DNA of 64,000 nucleotides from Zanthoxylum bungeanum (lineage: Eukaryota > Streptophyta > Magnoliopsida > Sapindales > Rutaceae), in assembly GCA_019454045.1 (NCBI GenBank), contig SKCR01021401.1, positions 1 through 64,000 on the forward strand, in the 5' to 3' direction. This document shows, piece after piece, positions 11,101 through 22,154 of the stretch (its first letter is position 1; each line of letters starts with the position of its first letter). The translations under genes were made by a program, and so were the position numbers. The notes below the pieces were generated by a model, which saw only the letters and a program-made list of their open reading frames with translations, was not told where the DNA came from and did no database searches.

Positions 11101-14100
11101 TTTTAAATTGTCTTTAAATGTTCTAATCCTTTCTGTCCCATCTTTATTCATCAGGGACACACACTTTCCGAGCCTGTAGATGTCTATAACCTCCTGAGTA
11201 CCACAGTCAGTTATAAGAAGAATGAAAAATTTGAAGTATGGAATGCTCAAGGCCATATGTCTGACAAATACGGTGCTAAGTGTGATGATTTTGGGAAAGG
11301 ACAGAAAAATATGGATTTCAATGTCATACCGAGGGAAGTTTTGAGAAAGTCTTGGACATTTAACGATGTCCAGAAGCTCAATTTTGCACTAAAGAATATA
11401 TTACACAAGTAAGCATCCTCCGATGATTTTCTCCTTGTTCTGTCCATGGTTTTAGTTGGTATTTTATTGATGTTTTATTAACACAGTTTCATACTGCACT
11501 TGATTATTTATGATTTTGTTATTCTCCTTGCATTTTTGAAAAATAGCAGCAATGCCTTTTTGAAATTGCGAATGATCATATTGTTGTTTCACCTTGAATG
11601 GTACATTTTTATTAAAGCATCAAGGATTGCAACTTGCCTATTACTTATATAGCTTTTGGTAGAAAGGTGTTTTCTATCTCACATATTATTTTTATCTTGC
11701 GATTCAAGATGTGTTGGCTTCCTAGCCTTGTGCTCTGCTCTGTAGAATTTAAGTTAGCATTGTTTCTCTTTCCTTCATATTAAGAATCTCCTTTCCTCTG
11801 TGAAACATAGCAGATCACGGTAATGGGGAAATATTATATTTGTGCTTTCCCTGTTAGGCAAGCATGCATAATTAAGAAATGTAATTATATGTGGGTTCTT
11901 AATTTGCAAAAGTGTTTAATTATGTTTTCCAAACTGCCTCCATGTTATTGCTTTAGTTCTATGAATTTGCAAAAGTTTTTTTTTCCCTTGTTGCTACAAA
12001 ATAAGAGGTAGGGTTTCTTTTGTTTTTCATTTTTTCCTGAAAAATCTGTGGCCACTTTTGGTCTAGGTATTCAATCGGTCAGAGGCTAAGTGAATTTGAC
12101 AAAAGAACTGTGCTAACGGGTTTAAATTTTCATCCTCGACGCAATGAAAAGCTTGGAATTGAACCTAGTGAAATAGAGGTATGTGGTTAAAGATGTTTAT
12201 ATAGAAGTATGCCAGGTACCTTTAGATCTCTAGTGGTTCTTATTGGTTGATTTGACCTATTCTGTTAACTTACCTGTATTTTGCCTGCTTGAATCATAGG
12301 AAAATAGTTGTGGGAAGTAGATTGTCAATTTAAAATTCAAGCTGTCTTATCAGGACTCGCAATATTTTCAGCACTTTTTCACTAGTCTTTTCCTTTTTTT
12401 CCCTGCACAAGTTTTCATAGTTTAATTGCATCAGTATGAAGTTGCAAAACATAGGAATGAAAGGTGTTAAGAAGGCATTTGGTAAAGGTTTGGTGGAATT
12501 GTGCTACATCTTTTTACCTTATATATCAACATAATAGAATTGCTGTGGTGCTTATTACAGTCTTAACTGACACTAACCTAATTCAGATAAAATCTAACAA
12601 TAAGTTGCATGGATCTTTAGGAGCTTAATATGTGTTTTGGCATGTCAAAATTTGGGGAAAAGTAAAAATTTGACTAAATTGAAATTAACAAATGAGTAAT
12701 CCAACAAAAAGTAAAGTTAAAATAATTATTATATAATCACACATAGAATCCTGTTTTAATTGCTGAATTTGTCATAGATCCACGCTTAAGGGTTGCTTTT
12801 TTTAGGATCTGAGACCAAAAGAACTTTTCTAATTCTTACAAACATAAAGGTAATTATGGTATGAAAGTACCCATTTATCATTTTCGTTTGCAAATCTTGT
12901 GGATTTTTGAGCAGTAAGCTCAAATGAGCCCACGGATATTATGCTTTTCCTCTGTTTTCATTCAATTAAAGTGGAGGGTAGTTTTGAAAAATATTTCTTT
13001 CAAGAGTGGTCAAGTTACACAAAGTTTACTTTTCTGTTTATTTGTTCCTGTTTTCTAACCAAAATCTCCCCTTGTTAAGTAGATATTTTTAATGCTGTTT
13101 GGTCACTTTTTTATATTCAGAGCATGATGGTGACCAAATCCACTCCACTCCCTACAGGCACCCACCCTTTTGGTCCCTTGGTTGCAATGGTTTATTACTA
13201 ATGACTTCTTTTCAAACTCCCAGAATCTATGTTGTCTTCAGTAGCCAAGCCTTTCGCTACTTACCTTTTGGTCATTATTGACATACAATTTCTGATGTCT
13301 GATGCACTGAGAAAAAATGTGGAAACCATAGTAATAATGTTTTATGCATCCTGTTAGAATGAGAGGTGTAAAGAAATAAGACAATTTTATATTTTTGGAT
13401 TCTAACAATACCTTATAGATTCTAACACTTCCCCTCAAGCTGGAGCATACGTATCATATGCACCAAGCTTGTTATAAATGAAACCAGTACAAGAACCACA
13501 AAAAGACTAGGGTGTTTTAACATTGCTGGAGAATGCACATCGGGAACATATATGGTGACTTGGATGTTTTAACGCCATTGGAGAATGCACAACGGGAGCA
13601 GATGCGGAGATTTGGATGGTTTAACATTGTGGGAAAATGCACAGCGGGAAAAGTTTAAACTTTTCCAAAACAACTCAAAACATTTAAAGAAACTTGCCAA
13701 ATCATCCCATGACAACTCGAAAAAATAGTTAGATGTGGAGCTTGATGCGAACAAGGGACAAATAACCGATAAGATCTAAGCATTTCGTCGTCATTAGTAT
13801 TGTCAAGACTGTCGAAAAAGATGTGGCGCTCGAGGCTCATCATCCTCTCCAGAAAACCTGTCCTAAACTTAGATGTTTCTGCTATTTTCAAATAGCTCGG
13901 ATTTTAATGTAGCTCAATTGCAAATCATTTTAGATCTCTTTTTTAGGATATTATCATTTAGGATGGAAAGGGGATTTGGAACGAGCTGACGTTCAATTGG
14001 ACTGCTAATTTTAGTACTTGCACAAATTGATCATTTAAATTGCAGATTTACAAAGATTTTTTCATTTTCTCCTTTGGGTTTTAATTAACATAGGTGTTAT

Positions 14101-14457
14101 AGCACATGGGTTGTTATGATTGAATCTTGTGAGAATTTTCTATTAATAAGCTGCTATGTTACCGTTGCAATGTGCTTTCACATCATTTTACAAAAAGCTC
14201 TTCGTAGAAATATTTTTAGTTTAGCGTTGTTGTATGTAAAATGGCACAAGGTATTATGATGCTTTCCCCCCCCCCATCTTTTTCAGGTTACCTTTCACCC
14301 TGAATATCAGAATACACGTTGCTTTTCCTTGGTAAGAAAGGATGGCACAATTGAGGACTTCTCGTATCGCAAGTGTGTTCTTGGTGCTCTTGAGATCATT
14401 GCCCCTAGGAAAGTAAAAATCTTTCAGGCAAAATGGAAACAACTTGGTACTGCATAA
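4730..14457 (+). CDS. NRPD1: NRPD1, largest subunit of RNA polymerase IV (3' 13 exons; 5' end outside the window)
   Basis: Catalytic subunit of plant Pol IV, a nuclear polymerase that makes the precursors of 24-nt siRNAs for RNA-directed DNA methylation. Exons inferred from splice sites and family conservation: 4730-4885, 5016-5111, 5214-7082, 7223-7392, 7498-7564, 7637-7755, 9014-9159, 10159-10418, 10529-10702, 10817-10954, 11155-11408, 12067-12178, 14287-14457. They join in one frame to 1243 codons plus stop. Landmarks are SCFPVTPNNHRLTE, the metal-A loop DFDGD followed by CLHGYIPQS, NRPPSIHPHSL, and a C-terminal DeCL domain. DFDGDCLHGY and the lack of a WG/GW-rich tail point to Pol IV rather than Pol V (NRPE1). 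The family is usually about 1400-1450 aa, so roughly 200 N-terminal residues must be encoded left of base 1. One intron has an unusual donor (see 5112-5213). Confidence 0.93.
5112..5213 (+). other. NRPD1 intron with apparent GA-AG boundary
   Basis: This 102-nt stretch has intron character: a long pyrimidine tract, a T run and a tttgcag acceptor at 5207-5213. Its translation is a low-complexity Ser/Phe-rich insert with no place in the family. The donor expected from conservation is AAG|GAAACT, so position +2 is A rather than T. The length is a multiple of 3 with no stop, so retention would add 34 residues without a frameshift. An alternative GT at 5085 would also keep frame but delete 9 conserved residues. 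Confidence 0.7.
5214..7082 (+). CDS. NRPD1: NRPD1 large catalytic exon
   Basis: A 623-codon exon holding the active-site half of the subunit. The metal-A motif DFDGD is encoded at 5721-5735, with Cys-Leu-His-Gly after it where Pol II has Glu-Met-Asn. Further along come LSFGQDSLTAAHLL, MFKAGSKGNLLKLVQHS, the bridge-helix-proximal SVTSRDSSFSDNADLPGTL, YDGTVRNAYGNQLVQFS, and LLETSPLLNLK at the exon end. The donor at 7083 is AAG|GTGCTT. No internal stop or frameshift is present, so the exon looks functional. Confidence 0.95.
7223..7755 (+). CDS. NRPD1: NRPD1 exons 4-6 of the visible set
   Basis: Exons 7223-7392 (NVLECGSKKSNADQTMSLYL...STSMI), 7498-7564 (YSPQTGSKMHFSPWICRFL) and 7637-7755 (EIMKRTGLKEQ...LISN plus a split Glu codon). 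The first acceptor is cacag. The first donor is AT|GTCCGC, which is weak at +3 to +6 but gives the correct split Ile codon with the ttag acceptor at 7497. The donor at 7756 is GTAAGC. These correspond to the conserved block following LLNLK in the family. Confidence 0.88.
7756..9013 (+). other. NRPD1 intron, 1258 nt
   Basis: Runs from GTAAGC to aatggcag. It contains a duplicated short string (gaactccaaacaggac at about 7961 and 7989), a CT/TA microsatellite near 8560, and a long T run at 8752-8770. No exon or transposon was recognised. An upstream acceptor (ttag at about 8999) was rejected because it would put TGA in frame. Confidence 0.75.
9014..9159 (+). CDS. NRPD1: NRPD1 exon (IELETIQKWLIPFLL block)
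   Basis: Reads (E)DCSSINMQKECNDIFYVTV...ENSKSSIELETIQKWLIPFLLRTVVK, with phase matching on both sides (split Glu on the left, split Gly on the right). It aligns with the family block ending ...LIPFLLDSPVKG. The donor is AAAG|GTTGGT. Confidence 0.85.
9160..10158 (+). other. NRPD1 intron, 999 nt, with a possible MITE remnant
   Basis: Runs from GTTGGT to tattag. At 9289 a TTA is followed by GGGCAATCCCAACGCAAG, a start that resembles Tourist/Harbinger-type MITEs, and a partly inverted match (gctggttggggttgtcgcccc) occurs near 9500. I could not find a clean terminal partner, so this is at best a degenerate copy. Confidence 0.6.
10159..11408 (+). CDS. NRPD1: NRPD1 exons 8-11 of the visible set
   Basis: Exons 10159-10418 (FQEIKKVDILWKD...MDMIDWTRSHPDNIRSFCLAYGIDAGIKFFLN), 10529-10702 (NLESSLSDIGKNILPEHL...SSPFVQAFFS), 10817-10954 (NPGASFIKAAKAGAVDNLQGSIDALAWGKVP...) and 11155-11408 (GHTLSEPVDVYNLLS...NFALKNILH plus a split Lys codon). 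All four donors are GT and all acceptors are AG. The first three boundaries are phase 0. DNLQGSIDALAWGK and HPDNIR...YGID are hallmark conserved stretches of the polymerase large-subunit C-terminal half. Confidence 0.92.
12067..14457 (+). CDS. NRPD1: NRPD1 last two exons, DeCL domain and stop
   Basis: Exons 12067-12178 (YSIGQRLSEFDKRTVL...EPSEIE) and 14287-14457 (VTFHPEYQNTRCFSLVRKDGTIEDFSYRKCVLGALEII...KQLGTA, TAA at 14455-14457), separated by a 2108-nt intron. TRCFSLVRKDGTIEDFSYRKC is the DeCL (Defective Chloroplasts and Leaves) fold found at the C termini of Pol IV and Pol V large subunits. The protein ends soon after, as in NRPD1, without an Argonaute-binding WG repeat. Confidence 0.92.
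12179..14286 (+). other. NRPD1 last intron, 2108 nt, with repeats
   Basis: Runs from GTATGT to tttttcag after a C run at about 14266. The middle holds a phrase common near plant copia LTR ends (taacacttcccctcaagctggagc at about 13425) and a short minisatellite at 13513-13653. No intact transposon ends were found. Confidence 0.7.
13513..13653. repeat. Short minisatellite, about 2.7 units of roughly 51 bp
   Basis: Three diverged copies start with tttaac and contain ggagaatgcac or gaaaatgcac followed by gcggga-like text (about 13517, 13568 and 13618). The array lies inside the last NRPD1 intron. Confidence 0.6.
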
Positions 14458-15480
14458 TCCATATCCTTGTACATATAAATATCCAATGTCCTTTTCGTGG
14501 CTAAAGTGTTAAAGTTGGTGCTCCTCCTGGACAACTGACTCAATTTTCGTGATGAATTTTGCTTCTCTGACATTGGCAATGCACCCTCAAAGAAGGATAT
14601 GTAGTCTATGAAATTCTGAATCTTTCCAAAGCTGTAAATTCCCGTACATACATCACAAGGAGAGGGCTACGTAAACAGTAAGCCTGTTTGTTTTTGTGTA
14701 ACAGTTTTCTTTTCTTCTGTTCTGTTCTGTAGTTGTTGCTTCAGATATAGGAGTGTCCCTTTCCCATGTTTTTTTTGCTACTTCTACTGGGATCTTTTTT
14801 CCCATATAAGTTAGGCAAAAATGTGTCAGTGGAAGTAGCAAAGAAAAGCTTTGTAAAGGGCACTCTTATATTCAAGATGTATCAGTAAATTTATATCACA
14901 CTGGAAATAGATTTCCAGTTATTCTCATGTAAAGCCTTTCAACTTCATCCATGTCAGTAACGTAACGCGTCGTGAATTAAGACTTGCTATGATTTATACA
15001 TATGTTAGGAGCATATGCTTTTCTGGCAGTTACATATTCATGTTTCAGGTATTTTTCAGTTAGGCAAGGATTCTTAAATTTGCTTAAGCCGCTGAAAGCC
15101 TGAATCAGCTTCTCATAGTTTTGTCAAAAAGCTATATATACACTTACCATTGCTTTTTTCTTTCCTGCCATGCTTTTGCACACATGCTTGAATGCATATG
15201 CATGCACTTTTTATGTAGTTAGTTAGCAGACAGATCACACAAGCACTTTTGCAAAAGCTAACTTTATACAAAAGAAGAGTGATCCCAAGACTGCTGAGGC
15301 AATCCTCAACACAGTTTAGCATGTTGCTTTTTCTTCTTTTCAAGGTAAAGGACACTTGACCCCAACTATTAGGGAAATGAATATAAAAAAAAAAAAAAGA
15401 AAAAAAGAAAAAAAGAGACATACACTATCCTTTTTATTAATGGGTTTTGTTTGTTTTAATTATTAAATGATTAATATTGT
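14458..15480. other. NRPD1 3' UTR and downstream intergenic DNA
   Basis: AT-rich sequence without a gene. The 3' UTR must begin here, but no single polyadenylation signal stands out. An A-rich stretch with interspersed G at about 15387-15418 produces a spurious lysine- or phenylalanine-rich frame. Confidence 0.5.
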
Positions 15481-15524
15481 TCATTTATATAAGAATGATT
15501 AATAAGACTTTATCAGTATTATTA

Positions 15525-15740
15525 AAATCGGACTGGACCGGTCGAATTGGGAACCGGCCGTGAGTCCGATCCGGCCAAAGGCAAAAAACCGGTTCGGAAA
15601 AAAAATGTTCAAAATCGGTTTCATCGATTTTTTTGGTACGGTTCAACCGGTCAAATTAATGACCCATTGAACGTTTTAAATTACCGATCTGATTCTAAAA
15701 ATATTGGAATTTTTGGTACGGTTCAAGTGCTTTTGGCCCG
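15525..15740. repeat. Dispersed repeat rich in ACCGG
   Basis: Contains gactggaccggtcgaattgggaaccggcc and a repeated ttttggtacggttcaa (about 15630 and 15710). Such ACCGGTC-rich text recurs in plant intergenic DNA and looks like part of a DNA transposon or MITE, but I found no terminal repeats. Confidence 0.35.
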
Positions 15741-15849
15741 TATTTGTCATCTTACTTCATTGTCTTTTGAGAATACTCTCATCACAATGAGCTTGGATGT
15801 GGTGGGAAGTGGATTTTTCCACATAATTAAGAATCAAACCCCCCCTCGA

Positions 15850-16205
15850 TTAGTATTGAGTTGAATAATTAATTCAACTTTATATCGTGATTATCATCTA
15901 TTTAAATTATTAATGCCAGATTGCTGGAAACTATATTTTGGGGGGGGGAGAGTTGTTAATTGGATGGAGCCTTCTAGAGCAAAAGAAATGATTAGATGTT
16001 TGAGAAACACATTTGCTAAGTCGTATGAAGATTCAAACCCTCGAGGAGAGTTTTTAATTGGATGGAGCCTTCTAGAGCAAAATAAATTATTAGACGATTG
16101 AGAAACACATTTGCCAAGTAGTATCAAGAATCAAACCCTCGTTAATATTGAGTTGAATGATTAATTCAACTTTATATCATGATTATCATCTGAATGCCAG
16201 ATTAC
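15850..16205. repeat. Nested direct duplication
   Basis: An inner unit of about 100 bp beginning ttaattggatggagccttctagagc occurs at about 15956 and 16053. An outer segment, ttgagttga-t-attaattcaactttatatc through gattatcatct and aatgccagatt, occurs on both sides (about 15855 and 16147). No coding function is seen. Confidence 0.65.
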
Positions 16206-16329
16206 TAGAATCTATATAATATATAAAAGGTGAGAAAGTGTTTTTTTCCCTGAGACTGTTACGTAGGCGTATTTGTTTTGGAGGTTGTTCACGTAGACGT
16301 ATTACCTTTGCTGCTCAGTTAAGCATTTG

Positions 16330-17590
16330 AGAAGTGGTCCCGAGTAAGACCTTCTGTACAGCTCCCCGTCTACTAAATAATATCTCTTGGTTTTCTGTTG
16401 TATACGGCGGGCCTCACCGAAGTCTTTGAGGAAGTGTTTGGCATTGCAGATACTCAATGCGCGGTTTTATCCACTATCCATGAGCAATCAGAGCTCACAT
16501 TCCCGATCATCAATTCTTTATGAGAGATTGAAGGTTCGGATATGGTGGCTATACATGTTTCTTTCCATAAAGACTTGGCTGCCCCGGAAGCCATCGTGGC
16601 CAAACGATCTGCTTCTGAATTCTCAACCCGGGGACTAATGGATCTGGAACTCTTAAAAGTCGAGACCAATTATTTGGCGAGGTTCAAGTAATCTTCCATC
16701 TGACTTTGTTTTACTGCAAAATCCCCATGCTATTACGAAACTACCAGGGCCGAATCGATGTAAACATATATTTTCTTTACACATAGACCCTTTGCCAGCA
16801 TGATACTTGCAATTAATTCTTCATACCCGTTTCATTATTAGTAACTTGGAACAACAGTCAGACAACTTCTTTAATTTTTAAGCCTTCTGAACTCACAAGG
16901 TACAACCGAACTCTTGCCCCAGAGCTTCATCACTAGATCCATATATGTAGAGCCTTCAAGCCTCGTTCTTCAAGTTAATTGGGTGCAGAGTTTCATCCTT
17001 CAGAGTAGGTTCACATTCAAGTAAGAAGTCGCTAACACTTGCCCCTTCATGGCAGTTTGAGGTCGGTACTCAATACTATAAACATAATGTATCATTGTCA
17101 TCTTCCCGACTCTTCCCATCATGTTCGACTTATTGATAATAGATCGTAGCGGATATAATGTGACCATTATGATCTTATGACCCTCAAAGTAATGTCGGAA
17201 CTTCTCTTTAGCATGATGTAGGGAAATAACTAGTTTCTCAGCTGCGGTGTATTTGGTTTTAGCATCTAATAAGGTGTGACTGGTGAAGAACACTGGTTTC
17301 TGCCTTGTTTCATTAGATATTACCAAGTATAAGAACAAATCTTCTCCGGGATGAAGGGCAGACAAGATCAGAGGCTGGCTTAGGTAGCTCCTTAAAAATT
17401 GTGTTAACCATTCTCTGATAAGTGGACCCCTCATTTTTCAACCCGAAGGTCATGACCTTGTAACAATATAAGCCTCGAGTCGTGATAAAGGTCATTTTAT
17501 CTTTATCATCCGGGTGAAGGGTGATATGATTATATCCACTATACACATCAATAAAATACTTCCTTGCATACCTCGTCGTTGTTATGGTTG
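16330..17590 (-). pseudogene. Ty3/gypsy pol fragment (RT and RNase H remnants)
   Basis: Read right to left, 17313-17606 encodes FIDVYSGYNHITLHPDDKDKM and YCYKVMTFGLKNEGSTYQRM, the palm of a gypsy reverse transcriptase. 17000-17434 encodes LHPGEDLFLYLVISNETRQKPVFFTSHTL...AEKLVISLHHAKEKFRHYFEGHK, the connection/RNase H region. 16454-16669 contains NSEADRLATMASG, typical of the second RNase H domain. The pieces lie in different frames, and the catalytic YxDD loop is not present, so the copy is dead. The left edge is approximate. The right edge is cut by the repeat beginning at 17586. Confidence 0.8.
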
Positions 17591-19364
17591 GTGCTCGGAG
17601 TGCCAATCCGGATCGTATTTATGTCCGATTCATGAATACGAGCAATGACTTTTTTTTGTAATATTACTTATTTATTAGTAGCATCTCTTGTCTTTTATAC
17701 AAATATTCGATCTAATTGTAATTAGATATCTAATTATGATTAGATTGAAACTAAATCTGGTTTAGTGATACATGTATCTTAGACAAAGACCCTATGATTT
17801 ACAATGTAGTGCGCAGTTACAATGTAGTATGTAATTGACATTGGGAAGCGCACTATAAGATGTATATCCTTAAATAAAGTTCATGGTCAAGATTTACTAA
17901 TACGAGTCGATTAGTAAAATCCACTGAGACTAGTACATGTCGTATATCGTGACTTGATCCGATGGTTTATCCCAATGAACCATGAGTCTCGGGAGACTTG
18001 TATAGACATTTATGTGTTTATTTGATAAATATTGAACGACTCACTGAAGATTTCCTAATAGATGGTACACCAACGTCAATAGAAATCTTCTCTAGTTGAG
18101 CGAGCATAGTGGTAATTTGACTTGAGATACCAGTGTGGATATATGAGTTATCCTCCACACTTTGATGACCGTCATGTCACCGGTCTAATCATGATCAGAC
18201 CTTCGCCTGTTCGTTGGGTGTGGACTGATGCTCATGATATCTTGTGCGTATCAAGATATGATCCGTCAGTCCTGTGTACATGGCATAGGTATCCTCACGT
18301 GTTTACGATCTAGTAAATCCATGGCCGTGGTATAACTTCGGAAATCAGTTTCGAGTGTTATTTAGATATCGTAAATTGAATGTCAAATATATTATACCGA
18401 AAGGATTTGACATTTTTATCTATATCCCAGGTATAATATAGATAGCCTGTGACAGAGGGATTATACGTATGCAATGACCTCGACTTGCATAGTTTAACGA
18501 GATTATCCGTGGTCGTCATAATTCATGAGTGGGTGAATTATGGACACGAAATTGGATTTCGTGACAGATAAACCTAAACTTAGAGAGTCTCACAATATGA
18601 AGTGTACTCGTTGAGCACTTGGGCAATGCGTTATGAATAATACATATTATTCATAATACTTCATCAGATTAAATGAGTTAATTCGAATTGTTTAATCGGT
18701 GGGTGAAACGATAACACATGCATTAAGGGATTTTGGTCAATTAATAATTTTTGTGTATTTGTATTTGATACATAATTTGATTAGATACACATTAATTATT
18801 TTTCAAATAAGACTGTGACACATTATTTGTTATTTAATGTAAATAAAAATACATATATAATAATTATTATATTAATTAATTATTAGATATTTAAATGTTA
18901 AATATTTGAATAATTAAATAATATTCGCATTACATAAATGTTATGCAATATGTTTAATTATTATTGATACATGTGGCATAATTTTATTAAACTTAAGTGT
19001 GCAAATTTGATTTGTCCAAGTTTAAGCTTATCTTATCTTCTTTTTAATCTAATGAAATTAAAAAAAATAAAATAAAAAATGACCAAAATGCCCTTCAAGA
19101 GTCGGTCATCATGCTTTAAATTAGAAAATTTTTTATTTTCTCTTTCTTTGAAGTAACAATGGCCGAATCCACCCTAGACCAAAATCCTAAGTTTTGTTTG
19201 ATCAAATCATGAATAAAATAAAGGAAAATTCAAGAAAAAGCTTAGGAAATCAAGAGATTAAAGGTGATCTTCTACAACCCTAAGCTTGAAAATTAGTTTC
19301 TTATTTTCTTGAATTATTAGAATAGTTCTAGGGTTCATTTGTTTCTTAAAATTTGGGTTTTTGG
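17586..19364 (+). repeat. LTR-family Q, copy 1 (partial)
   Basis: Starts GGTTGGTGCTCGGAGTGCC, followed by cggatcgtatttatgtccgattcatgaatac. It includes aattgacattggga, gatggtttatcccaatgaaccatgagtc and ggtcgtcataatt, all shared with the copies at 32333-43639, 19365-19844 (inverted) and 61665-64000 (inverted). The 3' part is AT-rich and diverged. No protein is encoded. The identity as an LTR rests on the copy ending at 43639, which is followed by a primer-binding-like site. Confidence 0.6.
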
Positions 19365-19844
19365 TTTTGGTGGATGTTGGTGTACCATCCATTAAGAATT
19401 TTTGGTGAGTCGTTCAGAGTTTATCCACTATAAACACTACACGTCTATACGAGTCTCCCCAGACTCATGGTTCATTGGGATAAACCATCGGACCATGTAC
19501 CGATATACGACATGTACTGGTCTCAACGGATTTGACTAACTGACCCGTGTTAGTAAATCTTGATCAGGAACTATGTTTGATAATATACATTTAGCAGTGA
19601 CACTTCCCAATGTCAATTACAAACATCTTTGTAACTGTGTACTGCAATATATATTATCGGGCTTTTGTCTAATATATACATATCAATAAACCACATTTAG
19701 TTTCAATCTAATCGTAATAAGATCGAATACGTATATAAAAACAAAAGGTGCAACCATAAATAAGTAATATTATGGAAAAATGAATTGATCGTATTCATCA
19801 ATCAGACTTACATACGATGCGGATTGGCGCTCTGAGCACCAACC
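19365..19844 (-). repeat. LTR-family Q, inverted partial copy
   Basis: The reverse complement of the first roughly 480 bp of the Q repeat, from gatgttggtgtaccatcc to gagcaccaacc. With copy 1 it forms a head-to-head pair around about 1.3 kb, so a read-through transcript could fold into a long hairpin. Its inner end stops in the middle of the family sequence, so it is a truncated copy. Confidence 0.7.
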
Positions 19845-20733
19845 TCAACATTATATACCTTATTGCACCATCATTATAACTAGCATTATCCACAGTGGTT
19901 GTGAAAATTTTATCAATTCCCCAATCTAACATACATGCCTAAATGAATTTACCAATTGTCTCCCCTGTGTGATTAGGCACTTGACAAAAGTTTATAATTC
20001 GCTTTTGAAACTTCCAATCATCATCTATCCAATGGGCCATGAGACACTTATAATTTAAATTTTAAATTGAAGTCCAAGTATCTGTGGTTAGACACAGACA
20101 TTGAGACTTAATTATATTTTTCAATTTCATCTTTTCATTTTGATACATTTTCAAACAATCCATTGCAATAGTTATACGAGAAGGAACTATCATTCGTGGA
20201 TTCAAATATTGAGAATAATTCCTACATTTTTCCTCTTCCACCATTTTAAATGCTAACTCATCAACTATTATCATAATATCATCCTAGTATGCATAACTCT
20301 TGCTTCTTCAATAGTAAAATGAAATGCTTTTAAGTTACCCACCTCTCTACCATCTACTACTTTTTTATATTTCAAGATTTTTTTGTTTAGGGTCAACAAC
20401 TTTATAAGGGTACTTCTTACACCTCACATCTATATGGGTACGTAAATTTTTAGTACCATGAAAATGAGAATCTGCCATATATCCATCTCCACAATAATTA
20501 CACTTAGCTTTTTATGCACCATCAACAACTATCTTCTCAAAATGATCCCAAACAGAATAATCAAAATTATTACTATGTTGCAGCTTAGACTTCACCTTCT
20601 TAGTATATTTTCTTTTTTTAGGTGAAGGAGACTTACTTTGAGTTGCATAAAGATTTATATTTATAGCTTCATTATTCTCTTCTTCACTTGAACAATTCTC
20701 AAGCTCCTCAATCATTGGGTCAAGCGCTTCCAT
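19845..20733 (-). pseudogene. hAT transposase remnant (BED finger / RICESLEEPER-like)
   Basis: The N-terminal part (20512-20733) starts MEALDPMIEELENCSSEEE and ends SVWDHFEKIVVDGA, the start of a BED zinc finger. The finger continues past a stop at 20511 as AKCNYCGDGYMADSHFHGTKNL. A second open part (20062-20274) reads ELAFKMVEEEKCRNYSQYLNPRM...CLCLTTDTWTSI, the conserved region before the first catalytic Asp. After another stop it goes on as CLMAHWIDDDWKFQKRIINF and TTTVDNASYNDGAI before being cut by the Q repeat. The remaining catalytic and dimerisation regions are absent. Confidence 0.85.
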
Positions 20734-21645
20734 TCACTCTATAATAATACATCAAAATAGATTATCAAATTCAAAATGATAAACAACATATTATCATTAA
20801 ATTTAAAACACATAGATGAATGTCAGAATTGTGGGATGAAAATGGGTAAACTCCAAGATTAAATTTAAATCACACAGATTAAATCTTTCTTGAAAAAAAA
20901 ACTCCAATTCCATATGTTTCCTTCATTCAAAATCACAATGTACTAGCACAAGCAAAACAAGAAAAATATTTTCATCAAAAGGTCCATAATAGAAACCAAG
21001 TGAAAAGAATTCAGAATGTAATCACAACCAAAATTCCAAAGTACCAACAAAACATAAAAGAATCATAAAAGCAAGGACTTTACAATTATTTCCAAAATAA
21101 CCATAAAAAAAACTAGCGTCCGAACTTAAACAGAGAAACATCGCATTAATAATCAACTAAATTACTGTAACAAACAAAAGTGATGCAGTGTGTGCCATGT
21201 GCCACTTATAACAATGTGTGTGTGCAGTGTGCCACTTATAACAATATGTGTGTGCAATGTGTGCACTTTGTGTAGAGAATAAAAGAGAATTATAGAAAAG
21301 AATAAAAGAGAATTGAAGTGTACCTTGAGGCATGAGGCTTCGATTGAGTGAGGAGATAATAGAAATTGAATTGGGAGAGAAAACAGTGAGGAAGAGACGG
21401 CTGTTGAGGGTGAGGGGTGAGGGCTGCTGAGAGAAGAAGTTTGATGCCCTAATTTTTGGAAGCAATTTATATGAGTGACTAGTGAGCAGAATTCGGGTCG
21501 AGTCGGGTTCGACCCAATTTTTTTAAAAACATGTGACCCGACCCGAATCCTACGGGTCATATTTCTTCAATGTTTTTTTTTACTGAGTTTCGAAACCCGA
21601 TCGGGTCAGCTTTTGACCCGCAGAATTATTCACCCCAAGTTGAAA
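20734..21645 (-). mobile_element. Probable 5' part of the hAT element
   Basis: Upstream of the transposase remnant. It contains short GT-rich repeats (ccacttataacaat-tgtgtgtgc, twice near 21200-21260). Near the right edge are inverted gacccga/tcgggt motifs and cttggggtgaataattc read on the minus strand, compatible with a hAT-type end. No target duplication could be assigned because the other end is lost. Confidence 0.35.
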
Positions 21646-22154
21646 CTGAACGAGATGTGAGGGCTAAACATGACATGGATACTGGAAACTAAGACATGTA
21701 TGAAACTCTGAAAACTAGACAAACTGACTGAACATGGGAACACACAAACAAGGCCGAGGTTAACCTGACATGATTGATCATACTCTTAGATACATGAACT
21801 GAAAACTGACTCATTGAATCTGCCTAGCTAACATAAGCTGACTTGTACATCATACTTAACTTCACTTTTTATATGACCTTATAATCTGTTTATAAACTTT
21901 CCTAATTATCAAACCTTGATTGTTGATTCTACCATTGACTATCTGATTTTGATCTTGGAGCTGAATTACTGACTCTGAAGTCAGACCCTAAATATTGAAT
22001 GTCTGACTTTGAACTTGATCTTGACTCTGATCCTGAAGGTCTAATCCTGATTGCAAGGTCTGATCCTGAAAGGCTGAAGTCAAACCCTAATTATAAGGTT
22101 TAATCCTGAAAGCTGAAGATGAGGGTCTGATTTTGAATGGAAACTGACGTTGAA
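21646..22154. repeat. Degenerate short repeats (gaaactgac / tctgatcctgaa)
   Basis: Low-complexity DNA in which tctgatcctgaa-like and ctgaagtcagaccc-like strings recur at irregular 20-30 bp spacing. No gene is seen. Confidence 0.5.

Noticed and set aside
15113..15421. 102-aa minus-strand frame with a Phe-rich N terminus
   Set aside because: Generated by an A-rich stretch. No domain, and low-complexity start.
21157..21560. Minus-strand frames of 102 and 132 aa
   Set aside because: They overlap each other in different frames and cross GT-rich repeats in the hAT 5' region.
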